Part shown: positions 28,489 through 39,215 of the stretch, in pieces
How positions within the stretch are numbered: the first letter of the stretch is position 1
Layout of the letters: each line of letters opens with the position of its first letter
Assembly: GCF_900112825.1 (NCBI RefSeq)
Contig: NZ_FONE01000002.1
Span: 1-64,000, forward strand
DNA: 64,000 nt
Reading direction: 5' to 3'
From: Nitrosomonas sp. Nm166
GTDB taxonomy: Bacteria; Pseudomonadota; Gammaproteobacteria; Burkholderiales; Nitrosomonadaceae
The notes under the pieces: generated by a model
Seen by the model: the letters and a program-made list of their open reading frames with translations, nothing else
Told to the model about the DNA's origin: nothing
The model's database searches: none
Translations under genes and position numbers: made by a program

Positions 28489-28956
28489 TTATAGGCGAGT
28501 ATGTTTTAATAGATTATCTACAAGTGTATGGAAAACTTCTTTGGGATCTGGTTCTTTATGGAAGGACCCATCGGATGCTGACGACTGTTCTGCAACTGCA
28601 CATTTTTCATCCGTGATTGTACGGCAGAAATCACAAAAATTATTCCAGTCGGTGTTGTAGCTGAGCAGACGATCTTGCGGAATAAAGACACGTAAGACTT
28701 CAAAATTATGCTGCATTTCGGGTAAGCGAGAGCAGAGGTACGAGTTGATATTTCTGGGCCAGCCTTTATGTTTCGGGTATAAAGCAGCCAGTTCTGTTTC
28801 AATCGTATAGCGAAAGTTATCAATCGCATTGGCGCGGCGTTTGCGATTAAGAATTTCAACAAATACAGCTATCAGACCTAGCAGACCAAACAAAACAAAT
28901 GGCCATAAAGGCACGGTTTCGAAATATCTAGCGATTTGATCAATATTTTCGTTCAA
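28489..28956 (-). CDS. Single-pass membrane protein of unknown function (155 aa)
   Basis: One hydrophobic helix (about residues 16-34, PLWPFVLFGLLGLIAVFVEIL) is followed by a basic patch RKRR and a soluble region with four cysteines (including CDFC). The C-terminal part is acidic. No family was recognised. The gene stands alone between the GNAT gene and a poorly coding stretch; a plain ribosome site was not obvious. It is probably real because the frame is closed by normal codons and has a coherent membrane topology. Confidence 0.55.
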   Translation of the reverse strand: MNENIDQIARYFETVPLWPFVLFGLLGLIAVFVEILNRKRRANAIDNFRYTIETELAALYPKHKGWPRNINSYLCSRLPEMQHNFEVLRVFIPQDRLLSYNTDWNNFCDFCRTITDEKCAVAEQSSASDGSFHKEPDPKEVFHTLVDNLLKHTRL

Positions 28957-29348
28957 GGTCGCCTCAATTTAAGTGCAATAGTAAATAAGAATAAATCCTT
29001 GGATCAGAAATGCCAGAAGCCTTACCTGAGTAAGACTTACTCTGAAGCAAAGAAATAGGCATTTTCTTCAGATCTCTTTTTGCTAATTGAAAAACTTAGT
29101 TAGTAATACAACATCAGCAAAAGCGCATATCTTGCCATAGTAAAACCTGGGTATCAATATTACCGAGCTTGTCGATTCAAGCATGCCAAGGACTCAGCGT
29201 GTAGGAAGAGATTAAAAATCTGGATTCCCAATTTGGGTTATTTTATTTATTGATTTTTGTGCTGATTGGGCTGGAATAGTTTTGAAAATCGCTTATTAGG
29301 CAATTTTAACGAAACAAGCGTTTATTTTTTTATACGCCGATAAGAGAA
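28957..29348. other. Non-coding stretch
   Basis: AT-rich sequence without a credible gene on either strand and no clear terminator. Confidence 0.4.
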
Positions 29349-29354
29349 TTGATC

Positions 29355-29555
29355 ATGGATAAGAGAAACCTCTGCATGTCGAAGTGTTCTTGTCTGGTCT
29401 CAGCGGTGGCGGCGCGCAGCTTCGTGGAATGCGGTTATGCAGTCGATATCGTTGCTGTGCGTGGTCAGGGTTCGTTTCGTTCGGCGGTTCCATCTGGTGC
29501 AAGATTGTTCACGTTCGAGCCCTTTTTGGCTCGCCAAAACAGGCAAATCTGGTAA
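29355..29555 (+). CDS. Doubtful small ORF of higher GC than its surroundings
   Basis: An open frame of about 66 codons runs from the ATG at 29355. Its base composition is clearly richer in G and C than the flanks, and the C-terminal part encodes a basic/aromatic tail. A small hairpin (29516-29521 with 29528-29533) lies inside its end. No ribosome site or family is evident. It may be a fragment of imported DNA rather than a gene. Confidence 0.25.
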   Translation: MDKRNLCMSKCSCLVSAVAARSFVECGYAVDIVAVRGQGSFRSAVPSGARLFTFEPFLARQNRQIW

Positions 29556-29726
29556 CTGGATAATTAAGATCTCAGTTTAATTGTTACTTGCGAATCAATC
29601 AGGATATTTATACAATTTCAATTAGCCATCAGAGGCATTACTTTCTCCATAGTAAATTTTCCTATGGGCATAATGCAGTATGTGATACCGGTTATCTCAC
29701 GCTAATTACCTGACCGGTTAGGCAAA

Positions 29727-30401
29727 CTATTTAGTGCCAAGGGGAATCTGAACCCCGATATTTACACCATGAATACCATTGTTAACATTTACTCCGCCGC
29801 TGAATTTGAATTTCGTTCTATTATTTATGTGTGTGTAGTTTATTGTTCCGCCGCTTCCTGTTGTATTAACTATTGCACTGACACCATGTCCACTTGTACC
29901 TGAAAAACCACCACCGATCGAGTTCATCTGAGGTACTGTTCGGTCACTCGAAATATTGGTATCAAATGTTATAGTTCCATTCGAAATTTTGTGTGTGTAA
30001 TTTATTATTCCATCACCTTTTATTAGGTTAATTGCTGCATTTGCACGATGTCCACTTACACTTGAAAAACCACTACCGATCGAGTTCATCTGAGTTGCTG
30101 TTCCGACACTCAAAATATTGGTATCAAATGTTATAGTTCCATTCGAATTCTTGTGTGTGTAATTTATTGTTCCATCAGATTTTATTAGGTTAATTGCTGC
30201 ATTTGCACGATGTCCACTTACACTTGAAAAACTACTACCGATCGAGTTCATCTGAGAACCTGTTCCATCATTCGAAATATTGGTATCAACTGTTACAGTT
30301 CCACCTGGCCCAGATTCAATTGGAATGCGTATAATTTCGGCTTTTAAAGTATTAAAAATCAACAACAAACTTAAACCCAAAATTTTCATAGAGGTATTCA
30401 T
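29727..30401 (-). CDS. Secreted protein with three tandem 54-residue repeats
   Basis: A signal peptide (about residues 1-21, ending LKA) precedes a mature region made of three repeat units at residues 34-87, 88-141 and 142-194. Each opens with GT(V/I)T(V/F)DTNI, continues with QMNSIG and SGHxxxA, and ends INYTH. A short tail with GGVNVNNG and VNIGVQIPLG, strand-like and Gly-rich, follows. The first two units are nearly identical in DNA as well, implying recent duplication. The composition (Asn, Ser, Thr, Gly) and repetition suggest an extracellular or surface beta-structure. I do not recognise the family. It lies in a poorly coding, probably accessory stretch. Confidence 0.65.
   Translation of the reverse strand: MNTSMKILGLSLLLIFNTLKAEIIRIPIESGPGGTVTVDTNISNDGTGSQMNSIGSSFSSVSGHRANAAINLIKSDGTINYTHKNSNGTITFDTNILSVGTATQMNSIGSGFSSVSGHRANAAINLIKGDGIINYTHKISNGTITFDTNISSDRTVPQMNSIGGGFSGTSGHGVSAIVNTTGSGGTINYTHINNRTKFKFSGGVNVNNGIHGVNIGVQIPLGTK
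29820..30302 (-). repeat. 162-bp tandem coding repeat, three copies
   Basis: Copies are at 30302-30141, 30140-29979 and 29978-29820. Corresponding words such as GTGTGTGTAA (plus strand, 29991 and 30153) recur at exactly 162 bases. Copies 1 and 2 differ at few positions; copy 3 has diverged and is one codon shorter. Confidence 0.85.
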
Positions 30402-31141
30402 TTTTTAAACTTCCACCTAAAAACCAGACTTTAGATTTTCGACTCCATATAAAAAAATTACCTCAAAACAATAAACCAAGGCAATAAAAAGTTACAAGAA
30501 AACTTGACAGGATAGTAAATTGTTGCAACTTTACTAAATGCCTTTGTTCTTAAAAAATATTTATAAATTCTTACGAAGGTGATCTTTAGAAAGAGATTTT
30601 TATTTCACTTCTGGAGGACGTAACGAACACAAAAGAATATGCTAGTATTTCCAAGCAAATTATTAAGATAACATTTTTAGCTAAAGCGCAACCTCTAAAA
30701 TAAATTGGCACATTTATTAAGTGACTGTTATCCACCGCATGAACAGATCGTTCATTATGGCTATCCAGCAACTAACCAAGATTTGAGATAAAAAAATGGA
30801 TACTAGGTGGAAGCAGAAATCGAAGTCTCTCTAACCCGTTATCCTTTACAGGGATTCTTTCACCGAAGAACAAATGTCGTATTGAAAGTAGGGAAAGTAC
30901 ACACCCTAATAAAGTAATAATATAGGTCAGATTCTCATTCATATTGAATTACCAATAGCCTTACCATTCCCATTAAAATACCTCCGTTTTTACACGGGGG
31001 CTACAAATACATGCCATTGAAAACTAAAGGACAACTATAAAGGTTCTTTGCTTTTTCAACAATCAGCTAAATCCAATAAGCCACTTCCTTTATGAGCGCT
31101 ACCGACGCAAGAACGGTATAGAGATGTGAGGCGTACTAGAT
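30402..31141. other. Poorly coding stretch between the repeat protein and a pseudogene
   Basis: I found no gene I can defend. A short minus-strand frame near 30586-30771 has no ribosome site and no recognisable content. The 5' part of the UDP-glucose dehydrogenase remnant that starts at about 31142 should have been in the right part of this stretch but is absent. Confidence 0.4.
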
Positions 31142-32169
31142 GCCGCCAGATCAATCGCTACTTACATGGAAGATTATCGATGTATTGTGGATAAATCCAC
31201 TGTTCCGGTTGGAACTGCTGACAAAGTAACCATGGTGTACGTGAAGGATTGACAAACCGGAATGTTCAGCATGAATTTGCTGTGGTATCTAATCCTGAGT
31301 TTCTGAAGGAGGGAGCTGCTGTCCATGACTGCGAGCGACCTGATCGCATTATCATCGGTACCCGGCAACGCCGGGCAGAGCAGCTGTTAAGAGAAGTATT
31401 TGCGCCCTTTAATCGTAATCGCGATAAGATTATGGTGATGGATGTGCGCAGTGCAGAATTGACGAAATATGTCGCTAACTGCTGGCACCAAAATCAGTTA
31501 CATGAATGAGATGGCGAATCTGGCTGAGGAGCTAGGGGGATATCGAAGAGGTACGCAAGGGGGGCTACAGTGATCCTCGAATTGGTTATCATTACATTTA
31601 TCCAGGCGCTGATTATGACGGAAACTGTTTCTCAAAAGATGTACAAGCTTTAATACATATTGCTGAAAACATCGGTTTTTATCCGAAGATTCTCAAAGCG
31701 GTGAAAGCACGCAATGACGAGCAAAAGAACGTGTTGTATCATAAGCTTTACCAATTTCTCGATGGAGATCTCAAAGGAGAACATTACCTTACGGGGATTA
31801 GCATTTAAACATAATACGGATGACGTGCGCGAAGCGCCGAGTTGTGTGCTGATGGAAGCTTTGTGAGCGGCTGGTGCAAAGGTGCAGGCATTTAACCTGA
31901 AGGCGATGTGCAAGGCTGAGTCTCTGTATGGTCAACGCAAAGATTTGCAATTAACTAAAACCCAGGAATCTGCGCTGATAAGTGTGGATGTACTCATGAT
32001 CATTACTGAATGGCAAGAATTTCGCGTTCCTAATTTTGACAAGATTGCAGATATATTGAAATATCCTGTAATTTTTGATGGCAGGAATCTGTATAACCCT
32101 AACACTGTTGCAGCACATGGAATCGACTATTTTCCTATTGGAAGAGAATTGCCCAAATTCCACAATTGA
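31142..32169 (+). pseudogene. Decayed UDP-glucose 6-dehydrogenase, 5'-truncated and frameshifted
   Basis: Successive frames spell a UDP-glucose dehydrogenase: [19 protein letters not shown] (from about 31168), [16 protein letters not shown] and RPDRIIIG (31249-31509), [15 protein letters not shown] in another frame, DPRIGYHYIYPGADYDGNCFSKDV with the equivalent of the catalytic Cys, LAFKHNTDDVREAP, a stop, then AAGAKVQAFN to FDGRNLYNP and the C-terminus (to 32169). At least three frameshifts and an in-frame stop interrupt it. The first 100 or so residues, with the NAD-binding glycine loop, are missing. In a working form it would make UDP-glucuronate for polysaccharide. It cannot encode a functional enzyme. 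Confidence 0.9.
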
Positions 32170-32424
32170 TTTTGCCCCATTACGGAGGAAACTCCGCCAT
32201 TCTCTTTTCTTGAAAGCGAAGCGTGGCATAGATGACTATTTTTAAAGAATTCTTCATTACTGTTAGCAGTAATTTGTGAAGTTTTTAAGATATTCGCCAC
32301 TCAGTTTCGGAAAGTGATAGCAACAGCTATTACTAAATTTGAATTGACCAGATACTGCTTATTGCGTTATTTTTATCTATTTTTTTGAATAGAATCACTT
32401 ATATTTATATTGGTTACCAGTTTT

Positions 32425-32679
32425 ATGACAAAATCATCTAAACACGCTGCTTTGCCTCAACCGGAAAGTTTTGAAGCGGCATCGGCTGAACTGGAAAAAA
32501 TAGTGGCAGCGATGGAATCGGGTCAAATGTCATTGGAGGCTTCTCTCGCAGCGTATCAGCGCGGGGCCGAGTTATTGCAATATTGTCAAAATAAACTGCA
32601 AGGCGCACAACAACAGGTAAAAATACTTGAAGCAGATATGTTAAAAAATTTCACAAGACCTGATATTGATGAGTGTTGA
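32425..32679 (+). CDS. xseB: Exonuclease VII small subunit
   Basis: From the ATG at 32425 the product is 84 residues, the usual size; an in-frame TTG at 32410 is less likely. The conserved block is FEAASAELEKIVAAMESGQMSLEASLAAYQRGAELLQYC broken here as ELEKIV, MSLEASLAAY and GAELL, typical of XseB. With XseA it degrades single-stranded DNA. The gene overlaps ispA by 11 bases, the standard xseB-ispA-dxs arrangement. Confidence 0.93.
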   Translation: MTKSSKHAALPQPESFEAASAELEKIVAAMESGQMSLEASLAAYQRGAELLQYCQNKLQGAQQQVKILEADMLKNFTRPDIDEC

Positions 32680-33562
32680 TTTCCAGAGCTGGGCCAGTAA
32701 CTGTCAAGCGCGTATCGAAGCATTCCTTGATTCTCGACTACCGGCTAATGATTGTGTTCCCATGCGACTGCATAAAGCCATGCGCTATTCGGTGCTGGGC
32801 GGAGGAAAGCGGGTGCGCCCGCTGCTGTCTTTTGCCGCTGGAGAGCTTGCGTTTGTCGACATTGAGCGCGTGACGGTTGTAGCTGCGGCGGTGGAACTCA
32901 TTCATGCCTATTCTTTGGTGCACGATGATTTACCATGTATGGATGATGATATCCTGCGACGCGGCAAGCCTACTTGTCATATAGAATTTGATGAAGCCAC
33001 TGCATTGTTGACTGGGGATAGTTTGCAGACGTTAGCTTTTGAATTGTTGGCAGAAAAGCGTTTGGCTGACACACCAGAGACACAATTAGAGATGATCGCG
33101 CAACTGGCGCAGGCTTCCGGTTCGCGTGGTATGGCAGGGGGACAGGCATTTGATCTGGATAGTGTGGGCAAGACCTTAAGCCTGCCGGAGTTGGAGTTTA
33201 TGCATGTTCATAAAACCGGTGCATTGATTCGTGCTGCGACCATGCTGGGAGCTCGCTGCAGTAGCCGCTTGGATGTTGATCAACTGGATAAATTAGATCA
33301 TTTTGCTAAATGTGTCGGTTTGGCATTCCAGGTGGTCGATGATCTACTGGATATCGAAGCAACCACGGCCACGCTGGGAAAAACGGCTGGTAAAGATGCT
33401 GAAAACAATAAACCTACTTATGTCAGTATCCTAGGAATTAGTCAGGCACGCGAGTTGGCGGAGAAATTGCAACATGATGCCTATCAGGCCTTGGATGGTT
33501 TTGGTGATGACGCATTAAGATTACGCCAAGTAACTGATTTCATAATTAAACGTAAATTCTAA
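32669..33562 (+). CDS. ispA: Farnesyl/geranyl diphosphate synthase
   Basis: The product of 297 residues from the ATG at 32669 has both aspartate-rich motifs: DDLPCMDDD (first, DDxxxxD type of bacterial FPP synthases) and DDLLDIE (second), plus GGGKRVRP near the N-terminus. It condenses isopentenyl diphosphate with DMAPP and GPP to give farnesyl diphosphate for ubiquinone, undecaprenyl phosphate and hopanoids. It overlaps xseB and is followed 34 bases later by dxs, which supplies the C5 precursor. Confidence 0.95.
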   Translation: MSVDFQSWASNCQARIEAFLDSRLPANDCVPMRLHKAMRYSVLGGGKRVRPLLSFAAGELAFVDIERVTVVAAAVELIHAYSLVHDDLPCMDDDILRRGKPTCHIEFDEATALLTGDSLQTLAFELLAEKRLADTPETQLEMIAQLAQASGSRGMAGGQAFDLDSVGKTLSLPELEFMHVHKTGALIRAATMLGARCSSRLDVDQLDKLDHFAKCVGLAFQVVDDLLDIEATTATLGKTAGKDAENNKPTYVSILGISQARELAEKLQHDAYQALDGFGDDALRLRQVTDFIIKRKF

Positions 33563-33596
33563 GTTTTTTCTCTATTATTTTTATTTCAGGCTCTGA

Positions 33597-35441
33597 ATGT
33601 ATCCACTGTTAGATACCATTAATTTACCCTCTCAGCTACGTAAACTGGATCAAAAGAAATTACCTCAGTTTGCCAGGGAATTACGTAATTTTCTTATTGA
33701 GTCGGTAGCAAAAACCGGTGGGCATTTGTCTTCCAATTTAGGTACGGTCGAATTAACTATCGCCCTGCATTATGTTTTTAATACACCGTATGATCAACTT
33801 GTTTGGGACGTGGGTCATCAAACTTATGCGCATAAAATTCTGACAGGGCGGCGAAATGGCATGAGTAAGCTACGCATGCAGGGTGGCATCGCCGGGTTTC
33901 CCCGTCGTGATGAAAGTGAATATGATGCATTTGGCACTGCACATTCGAGCACTTCAATCAGTGCTGCGTTGGGAATGGCAGTCGCTGCGCGATTAAACGG
34001 GAGTGACCGGCGTGCCATTGCTGTTATTGGTGATGGCGCCATGAGTGCGGGTATGGCGTTTGAGGCACTGAACAATGCAGGCGTAATGGACGCTAATTTG
34101 CTGGTTATTCTGAATGACAACGACATGTCGATATCACGCCCGGTTGGAGCGCTGAACAATTATTTAGCCAAGCTGATGTCGGGACGGTTTTATGCCACAG
34201 CACGACGTGCTGGCGAGAAAGTGCTGGGTGTGGTGCCACCCATGCTGGAACTCGCCAAACGGGCGGAAGAGCATGTGAAGGGGATGGTAACGCCAGGTAC
34301 TTTGTTTGAAGAATTTGGATTTAACTATATTGGCCCAATTGATGGTCATGATCTGGATGTTCTCATTACAACGCTGAACAATATTAAATTCCTGGATGGT
34401 CCGCAGTTTCTGCATATAGTTACCCGTAAAGGGGCCGGTTACAAGGTAGCTGAGGAGGATCCCATTCTATATCATGGCGTTGGGAAGTTTGATCCACAAA
34501 AAGGTATTGTTGCTAATCTAAACACAAAACCTGCCTATACACAGGTATTCGGTGAATGGTTGTGTGATATGGCTGCGCAAGATTCTCGTTTAGTAGGCAT
34601 CACCCCGGCAATGCGCGAAGGATCAGGATTGGTGCGATTTTCACAGGAATACCCTGAACGTTATTTTGATGTAGGTATTGCTGAGCAACATGCGGTTACA
34701 TTTGCAGCAGGTGCGGCATGTGATGGATTAAAGCCGGTAGTGGCCATTTATTCAACCTTTTTGCAGCGTGCTTATGATCAATTGATTCATGATGTTGCTA
34801 TTCAGAATCTGCCGGTTGTATTTGCCATTGATCGGGCTGGTTTGGTGGGAGCGGATGGACCAACGCATGCAGGGAGCTTTGATCTGTCTTATTTGCGCTG
34901 TATTCCCAATATGACCGTCATGGCACCGGCCGATGAAAATGAGTGTCGGCAGATGTTATATACCGCCTTTCAATTGGATACGCCATCAGCAGTGCGTTAT
35001 CCAAGAGGAACCGGGCCGGGCGTGCAGGTACAAAAAGAGATGCAAGCGCTGCCCATCGGTCGAGGTGAAATCCGGCGCCAGGGGGAAAAGATTGCTTTAC
35101 TGGCTTTTGGCAGTATGTTGGCGCCGTGCCTGGAAGCAGCAGAAGCGCTGAATGCAACAGTGGTGAATATGCGCTTTATTAAACCGCTAGATGATGATCT
35201 GGTGGCATCTCTGGCTGGCAGCCATGATTTGTTGGTGACTGTGGAAGAAAATACCGTGATCGGTGGGGCGGGCAGTGCTGTAATGGAATCACTCAACAGC
35301 CAGAGAATTGACGTCAGAGTGTTACAACTAGGGTTGCCTGACGTTTTTATAGATCAAGGTGATCATGCGCAAATGATTGCAGATTGCGGATTAGATAAAA
35401 ATGGTATCGTTCAATCAGTGCAATCAATATTTTTCGAGTAA
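33597..35441 (+). CDS. dxs: 1-deoxy-D-xylulose-5-phosphate synthase
   Basis: The 614 residues include the thiamine diphosphate-binding block [18 protein letters not shown] with NDN further on, the N-terminal [17 protein letters not shown] and [13 protein letters not shown], and the pyrimidine-domain [15 protein letters not shown]. It makes DXP from pyruvate and glyceraldehyde-3-phosphate, first step of the MEP pathway. Cotranscribed with xseB and ispA. I saw no thiamine riboswitch in front. Confidence 0.97.
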   Translation: MYPLLDTINLPSQLRKLDQKKLPQFARELRNFLIESVAKTGGHLSSNLGTVELTIALHYVFNTPYDQLVWDVGHQTYAHKILTGRRNGMSKLRMQGGIAGFPRRDESEYDAFGTAHSSTSISAALGMAVAARLNGSDRRAIAVIGDGAMSAGMAFEALNNAGVMDANLLVILNDNDMSISRPVGALNNYLAKLMSGRFYATARRAGEKVLGVVPPMLELAKRAEEHVKGMVTPGTLFEEFGFNYIGPIDGHDLDVLITTLNNIKFLDGPQFLHIVTRKGAGYKVAEEDPILYHGVGKFDPQKGIVANLNTKPAYTQVFGEWLCDMAAQDSRLVGITPAMREGSGLVRFSQEYPERYFDVGIAEQHAVTFAAGAACDGLKPVVAIYSTFLQRAYDQLIHDVAIQNLPVVFAIDRAGLVGADGPTHAGSFDLSYLRCIPNMTVMAPADENECRQMLYTAFQLDTPSAVRYPRGTGPGVQVQKEMQALPIGRGEIRRQGEKIALLAFGSMLAPCLEAAEALNATVVNMRFIKPLDDDLVASLAGSHDLLVTVEENTVIGGAGSAVMESLNSQRIDVRVLQLGLPDVFIDQGDHAQMIADCGLDKNGIVQSVQSIFFE

Positions 35442-35708
35442 TTTTGATGGGTCCTTCTGAGAATCCGGATTTGGAACATTTCACTTTAAAGAATATTTCC
35501 GATACCCCATCTCATCAAAATGTTTGATGATTCAGAATAAATTTTCTTTTATATCGCATAAGTATGCTGATTACCTTTTTGTTCGTGCTTCGCTTTGTTT
35601 AAAATTTTGAATTTTTAGAGATACTCTTATGTCTATTCTGATTAAAGGTTGGTTGTTATCCTACTATTGTCAGAAAGTTCTTGGTGGTATTACACAGGAG
35701 AGAGAAAT

Positions 35709-36515
35709 ATGAATAAGCAAGTAGATTTGCCCATTGCCGATGTGCAGAGTTCGCCTGATACCCGGCGTATTGCAATCGACAGGGTAGGAATCAAAGCAAT
35801 CCGTCATCCGGTGGTTGTGGCTGACAAAGATGATGGTGTGCAGCATACCATTGCAGTTTTTAACATGTATGTGAACTTGCCACATAATTTTAAAGGCACG
35901 CATATGTCTCGTTTTGTCGAGATACTCAATAGTCATGAACGGGAAATCTCTGTTGAGTCATTTCAAATTATGCTGCAGGAAATGATAGAAAAGCTGGGAG
36001 CGGATTCGGGCCATATTGAGATGACCTTCCCTTATTTCATCAATAAATCCGCACCTATCTCCCAAGTAAAAAGTTTATTGGACTATGAAGTGACATTCAC
36101 GGGTGAGATTAAAGATAATGAATATTTCTTCACCATGAAAGTCGTCGTTCCCGTCACAAGCTTATGTCCTTGTTCCAAGAAAATATCTAACTATGGTGCA
36201 CATAATCAACGTTCGCATGTGACTATTTCTGTGCGCACCAACAGTTTTGTATGGATCGAAGATATTACTAGGATTGCTGAGATGAATGCTTCCTGCGAGC
36301 TTTACGGCCTGCTAAAACGACCTGATGAAAAATATGTGACTGAGAGGGCGTACGATAACCCTAAATTTGTTGAGGATATCGTAAGAGATATTGCGGAAGT
36401 GCTAAACCATGATGCACGTATTGATGCGTATATTGTCGAATCGGAGAATTTTGAGTCCATCCATAATCACTCAGCCTATGCGCTGATTGAGAATGACAAG
36501 CAACGCCGCGAATAA
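35709..36515 (+). CDS. folE2: GTP cyclohydrolase FolE2 (type IB)
   Basis: The start is at 35709, preceded by AGGAGAGAG; a longer frame from 35649 lacks a ribosome site. The 268-residue protein has the T-fold block [22 protein letters not shown] with the catalytic Cys and the family's [18 protein letters not shown]. It converts GTP to 7,8-dihydroneopterin triphosphate for folate and, in some bacteria, queuosine. FolE2 works with metals other than zinc, and in several bacteria replaces the zinc enzyme; no convincing Zur site was seen. It follows dxs after 267 bases. Confidence 0.95.
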   Translation: MNKQVDLPIADVQSSPDTRRIAIDRVGIKAIRHPVVVADKDDGVQHTIAVFNMYVNLPHNFKGTHMSRFVEILNSHEREISVESFQIMLQEMIEKLGADSGHIEMTFPYFINKSAPISQVKSLLDYEVTFTGEIKDNEYFFTMKVVVPVTSLCPCSKKISNYGAHNQRSHVTISVRTNSFVWIEDITRIAEMNASCELYGLLKRPDEKYVTERAYDNPKFVEDIVRDIAEVLNHDARIDAYIVESENFESIHNHSAYALIENDKQRRE

Positions 36516-36543
36516 ACTAATACCCTAAATAGTGCAGTATTTT

Positions 36544-38082
36544 TTATATTGCTTGCTGCTTGGTAAAGTCCTTTATGCGGAATCCTAATAACCATAACGC
36601 GCCAAAATAGCTGGAGGCCCCGATTATGATTACCCAGCACAGCCGAATGGCACGCGTCATTGCCGAATCAGCCAGCCAGGATACATTACTTCCCATAGCA
36701 AACCATAAAACAATTCCCATAATGGTTAATGCTATCAGTATCTTCAAAAAGAAAATGCCCCATCCAGGCTGTGGCTGATAAATTTTATGGCTGCGCAGTT
36801 TGTAATACAGTAGTCCTGCGTTAAGACAAGCGCCTAAACCGATCGCCAATGCCAATCCGGCGTGTTGAAAAGGAATAATAAAGGCGAGATTCATCAGTTG
36901 TGTTGCAATTAGCGTAATGACTGCAATTTTTACGGGTGTTTTAATGTTCTGGCGCGCATAAAACCCCGGCGCAAGAACCTTGACCAGAATCAACCCAAGC
37001 AACCCCGCGCTGTAGGCGATGAGTGCTTCGCGTGTCATCCACACATCATGATCAGTAAATGCGCCGTGATGAAAAAGCGTTGTGACTAAGGGTATTGCCA
37101 ATAATGCCAATGCCAACGCTGCCGGCAAGGTGAGCAATATCGTCATCCGCATGCCCCAGTCGAGCAGGCGGGAATATTCTTCGTTACTGCTACTGTTATA
37201 ATGCCGGGCCAGCGATGGTAACAGGATGGTACCTAATGCGACCCCCAGCAGACCTGCCGGAAATTCCATTAACCGATCGGCATAATAAAGCCAGGACACA
37301 CTACCAGTCATGAGAAGAGAGGCGAAGATGGTATTGATCAGCAAGCTGATTTGACTCACCGATACGCCAAAAACGGCCGGGCCCATGAGTTTAATTACAC
37401 GCCAGGCACCGGTATCCGGATTTCTGAAGCGGATGCGTGGCAATAATTGAAGGCGTAGCAGAAATGGGACCTGCAAAGCGAGTTGCAATGCGCCGCCAAT
37501 AAAAACTGCCCAGGCCAATGCCAGAATCGGTGGGTCTATCAATGGCGTGAGCCATAATGCACAACCAATAAACGCTAAATTTAATAGCGCTGGCGTGATC
37601 GCAGGGATATTAAATTTGCCATACGTGTTGAGTATACTTCCTGCTAAAGCAACTAGCGAAATAAATAAAATATAAGGGAACGTAATCTGCAAGAGTTCAA
37701 CGGTTAAGCTGAATTTCTCCGGATCGGCAGAAAAACCAGGTGCGCTGGCATAGATAATCAATGGCGCTGCGATGATGCCAATGATCGTGACAATAATAAG
37801 TGCGATGCCTAGAAGCAGGGTAATATGATCAATCAAGCTGCGGGTTTCTTCTAGGGTACGAGTATTTTTGTACTCAGCAAGTATGGGAACAAATGCTTGT
37901 GAAAATGCCCCTTCAGCAAATAAGCGCCGCAGCAGATTGGGAATGCGGAAAGCGACAAAGAAAGCGTCGGTTGCCATCCCTGCCCCAAAAATCCGTGCGA
38001 TCAAGATGTCACGCAAAAACCCCAGAATACGCGATATGAAGGTCATGCTGCTAACAGCTGCGAGGACTTTGAGTAAATTCAA
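36544..38082 (-). CDS. murJ: Lipid II flippase MurJ
   Basis: The 512-residue protein has 14 predicted membrane helices and the MurJ signature blocks at the N-terminus ([47 protein letters not shown]). It translocates lipid II across the inner membrane for peptidoglycan synthesis. It is convergent with folE2 (28 bases apart). The usual neighbour rpsT is not in the window: the stretch upstream holds only a hypothetical gene on the same strand. Confidence 0.95.
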   Translation of the reverse strand: MNLLKVLAAVSSMTFISRILGFLRDILIARIFGAGMATDAFFVAFRIPNLLRRLFAEGAFSQAFVPILAEYKNTRTLEETRSLIDHITLLLGIALIIVTIIGIIAAPLIIYASAPGFSADPEKFSLTVELLQITFPYILFISLVALAGSILNTYGKFNIPAITPALLNLAFIGCALWLTPLIDPPILALAWAVFIGGALQLALQVPFLLRLQLLPRIRFRNPDTGAWRVIKLMGPAVFGVSVSQISLLINTIFASLLMTGSVSWLYYADRLMEFPAGLLGVALGTILLPSLARHYNSSSNEEYSRLLDWGMRMTILLTLPAALALALLAIPLVTTLFHHGAFTDHDVWMTREALIAYSAGLLGLILVKVLAPGFYARQNIKTPVKIAVITLIATQLMNLAFIIPFQHAGLALAIGLGACLNAGLLYYKLRSHKIYQPQPGWGIFFLKILIALTIMGIVLWFAMGSNVSWLADSAMTRAIRLCWVIIIGASSYFGALWLLGFRIKDFTKQQAI

Positions 38083-38178
38083 CGGTATTTAATTTTCTGT
38101 GTTAGCAGCAGGAAATGAAAAAAGAAATTGCTGTACTCATTCGCAAGTCAAGCCAATAGAAATTCTCCATTACGAAGT

Positions 38179-38901
38179 TTAGAAAAGGCGGCTCAGTTTT
38201 TTTATGAAACCTTCTTCAGGCCAAGTCCATTGCAAGCAGTATTCTGCGCCAAGTTTCGGGTTTTTTATATCAGCTTCTAATTTTGTTTGTCCGCTGACAA
38301 CAGGTGGTAGTAACACTTCTTCTTTGCCATCATGCTTGCAGAAAAGCCTGGCTGATGAAATAGGGCGACCTTGGGGTAATTCGACGGTCAAATGCAATTG
38401 TTTCGTATCATGATCAACAACATGAGATAGCATCCCTTCCGTTTGTGTGAAAGCTCCTTCATATTCGTATGATAAAGTCAGATCAGAACCATTGATTATT
38501 TTTAATTCAGGCGGAAGCTTTGCACAGACATGGTAGTAGCCATTTTCTTTAATTTGTTCAGCCGGCTCCCTATCATTGATTTTGAAGCTGCTAATACTTC
38601 CAATAGCGCGAATATTTCTGAACCAGTATTCCGAGTTATCAATATGGCAAGCAGTTGTCATTTGTGTTTGGTTCAGAGTTGCTTTGTTACCACCCGTATC
38701 ATGAACAGTCAGTATTTTTTTTAAATCTGCAATGGTAAATGCAGATTTATTTTGTCTGATTTGCGCATAAATCAGTATTGATGCACTGATAGCAAATATT
38801 AGCCCAATCACAATGTAATCAGTCAGTAACACTACCAGAACACCAAAGACGATCAGTATTACATTGATATAAAAAATAAGTTGGTTGGGTTTGTCAAACA
38901 T
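38179..38901 (-). CDS. Membrane-anchored hypothetical protein (240 aa)
   Basis: The ATG at 38901 has GAGGAG 8 bases upstream, so it is preferred over a TTG five codons earlier. Two adjacent hydrophobic helices (about residues 9-28 and 30-48) precede a soluble domain with a beta-rich pattern, two cysteines and several Trp-Pro-type strands toward the end. No family recognised. It sits 96 bases upstream of murJ on the same strand; whether the two are linked is unknown. Confidence 0.6.
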   Translation of the reverse strand: MFDKPNQLIFYINVILIVFGVLVVLLTDYIVIGLIFAISASILIYAQIRQNKSAFTIADLKKILTVHDTGGNKATLNQTQMTTACHIDNSEYWFRNIRAIGSISSFKINDREPAEQIKENGYYHVCAKLPPELKIINGSDLTLSYEYEGAFTQTEGMLSHVVDHDTKQLHLTVELPQGRPISSARLFCKHDGKEEVLLPPVVSGQTKLEADIKNPKLGAEYCLQWTWPEEGFIKKLSRLF

Positions 38902-39215
38902 CCGGGAGCTCCTCAATTAGCTGATATATTTTCGTTATATTATCAAAGCGCTGAGTTTATCAGAGAGAAGCATGCAAAAAAAGCAATCTAGATAGCAGAT
39001 GAGGACTTATTCCAAAAAATTTGTCTGGCTATTAAAGTTATGAATTACCTTCAACGAGAAAAGGCTTTATTTGTTACCGGCTGCTAATTAAAGCAACACC
39101 CATACAGGAAATCTGGGTACTAAAGTTTAATTTATTGAAGTCGTTAGAATCAAAACAAGGTATGTGTTTAAAAATTAATTAATTCTTAAATAAATTAGAG
39201 GCATGAAATAGGGTT

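Noticed and set aside
30700-30720. Possible sigma-54 promoter (TGGCAC followed after five bases by TTAAG)
   Set aside because: The -12 element lacks TTGC, and no gene follows in the right orientation.
30586-30771. A 61-codon minus-strand ORF
   Set aside because: Low complexity AT-rich translation, no ribosome site, no recognisable feature.
31249-31509. A plus-strand open frame of 86 codons with dehydrogenase similarity
   Set aside because: It is one exon-like piece of the frameshifted UDP-glucose dehydrogenase remnant, not an independent gene.
35447-35527. A 26-codon frame after dxs starting MGPSENPD
   Set aside because: Too short, without a ribosome site, and followed by ordinary intergenic sequence.
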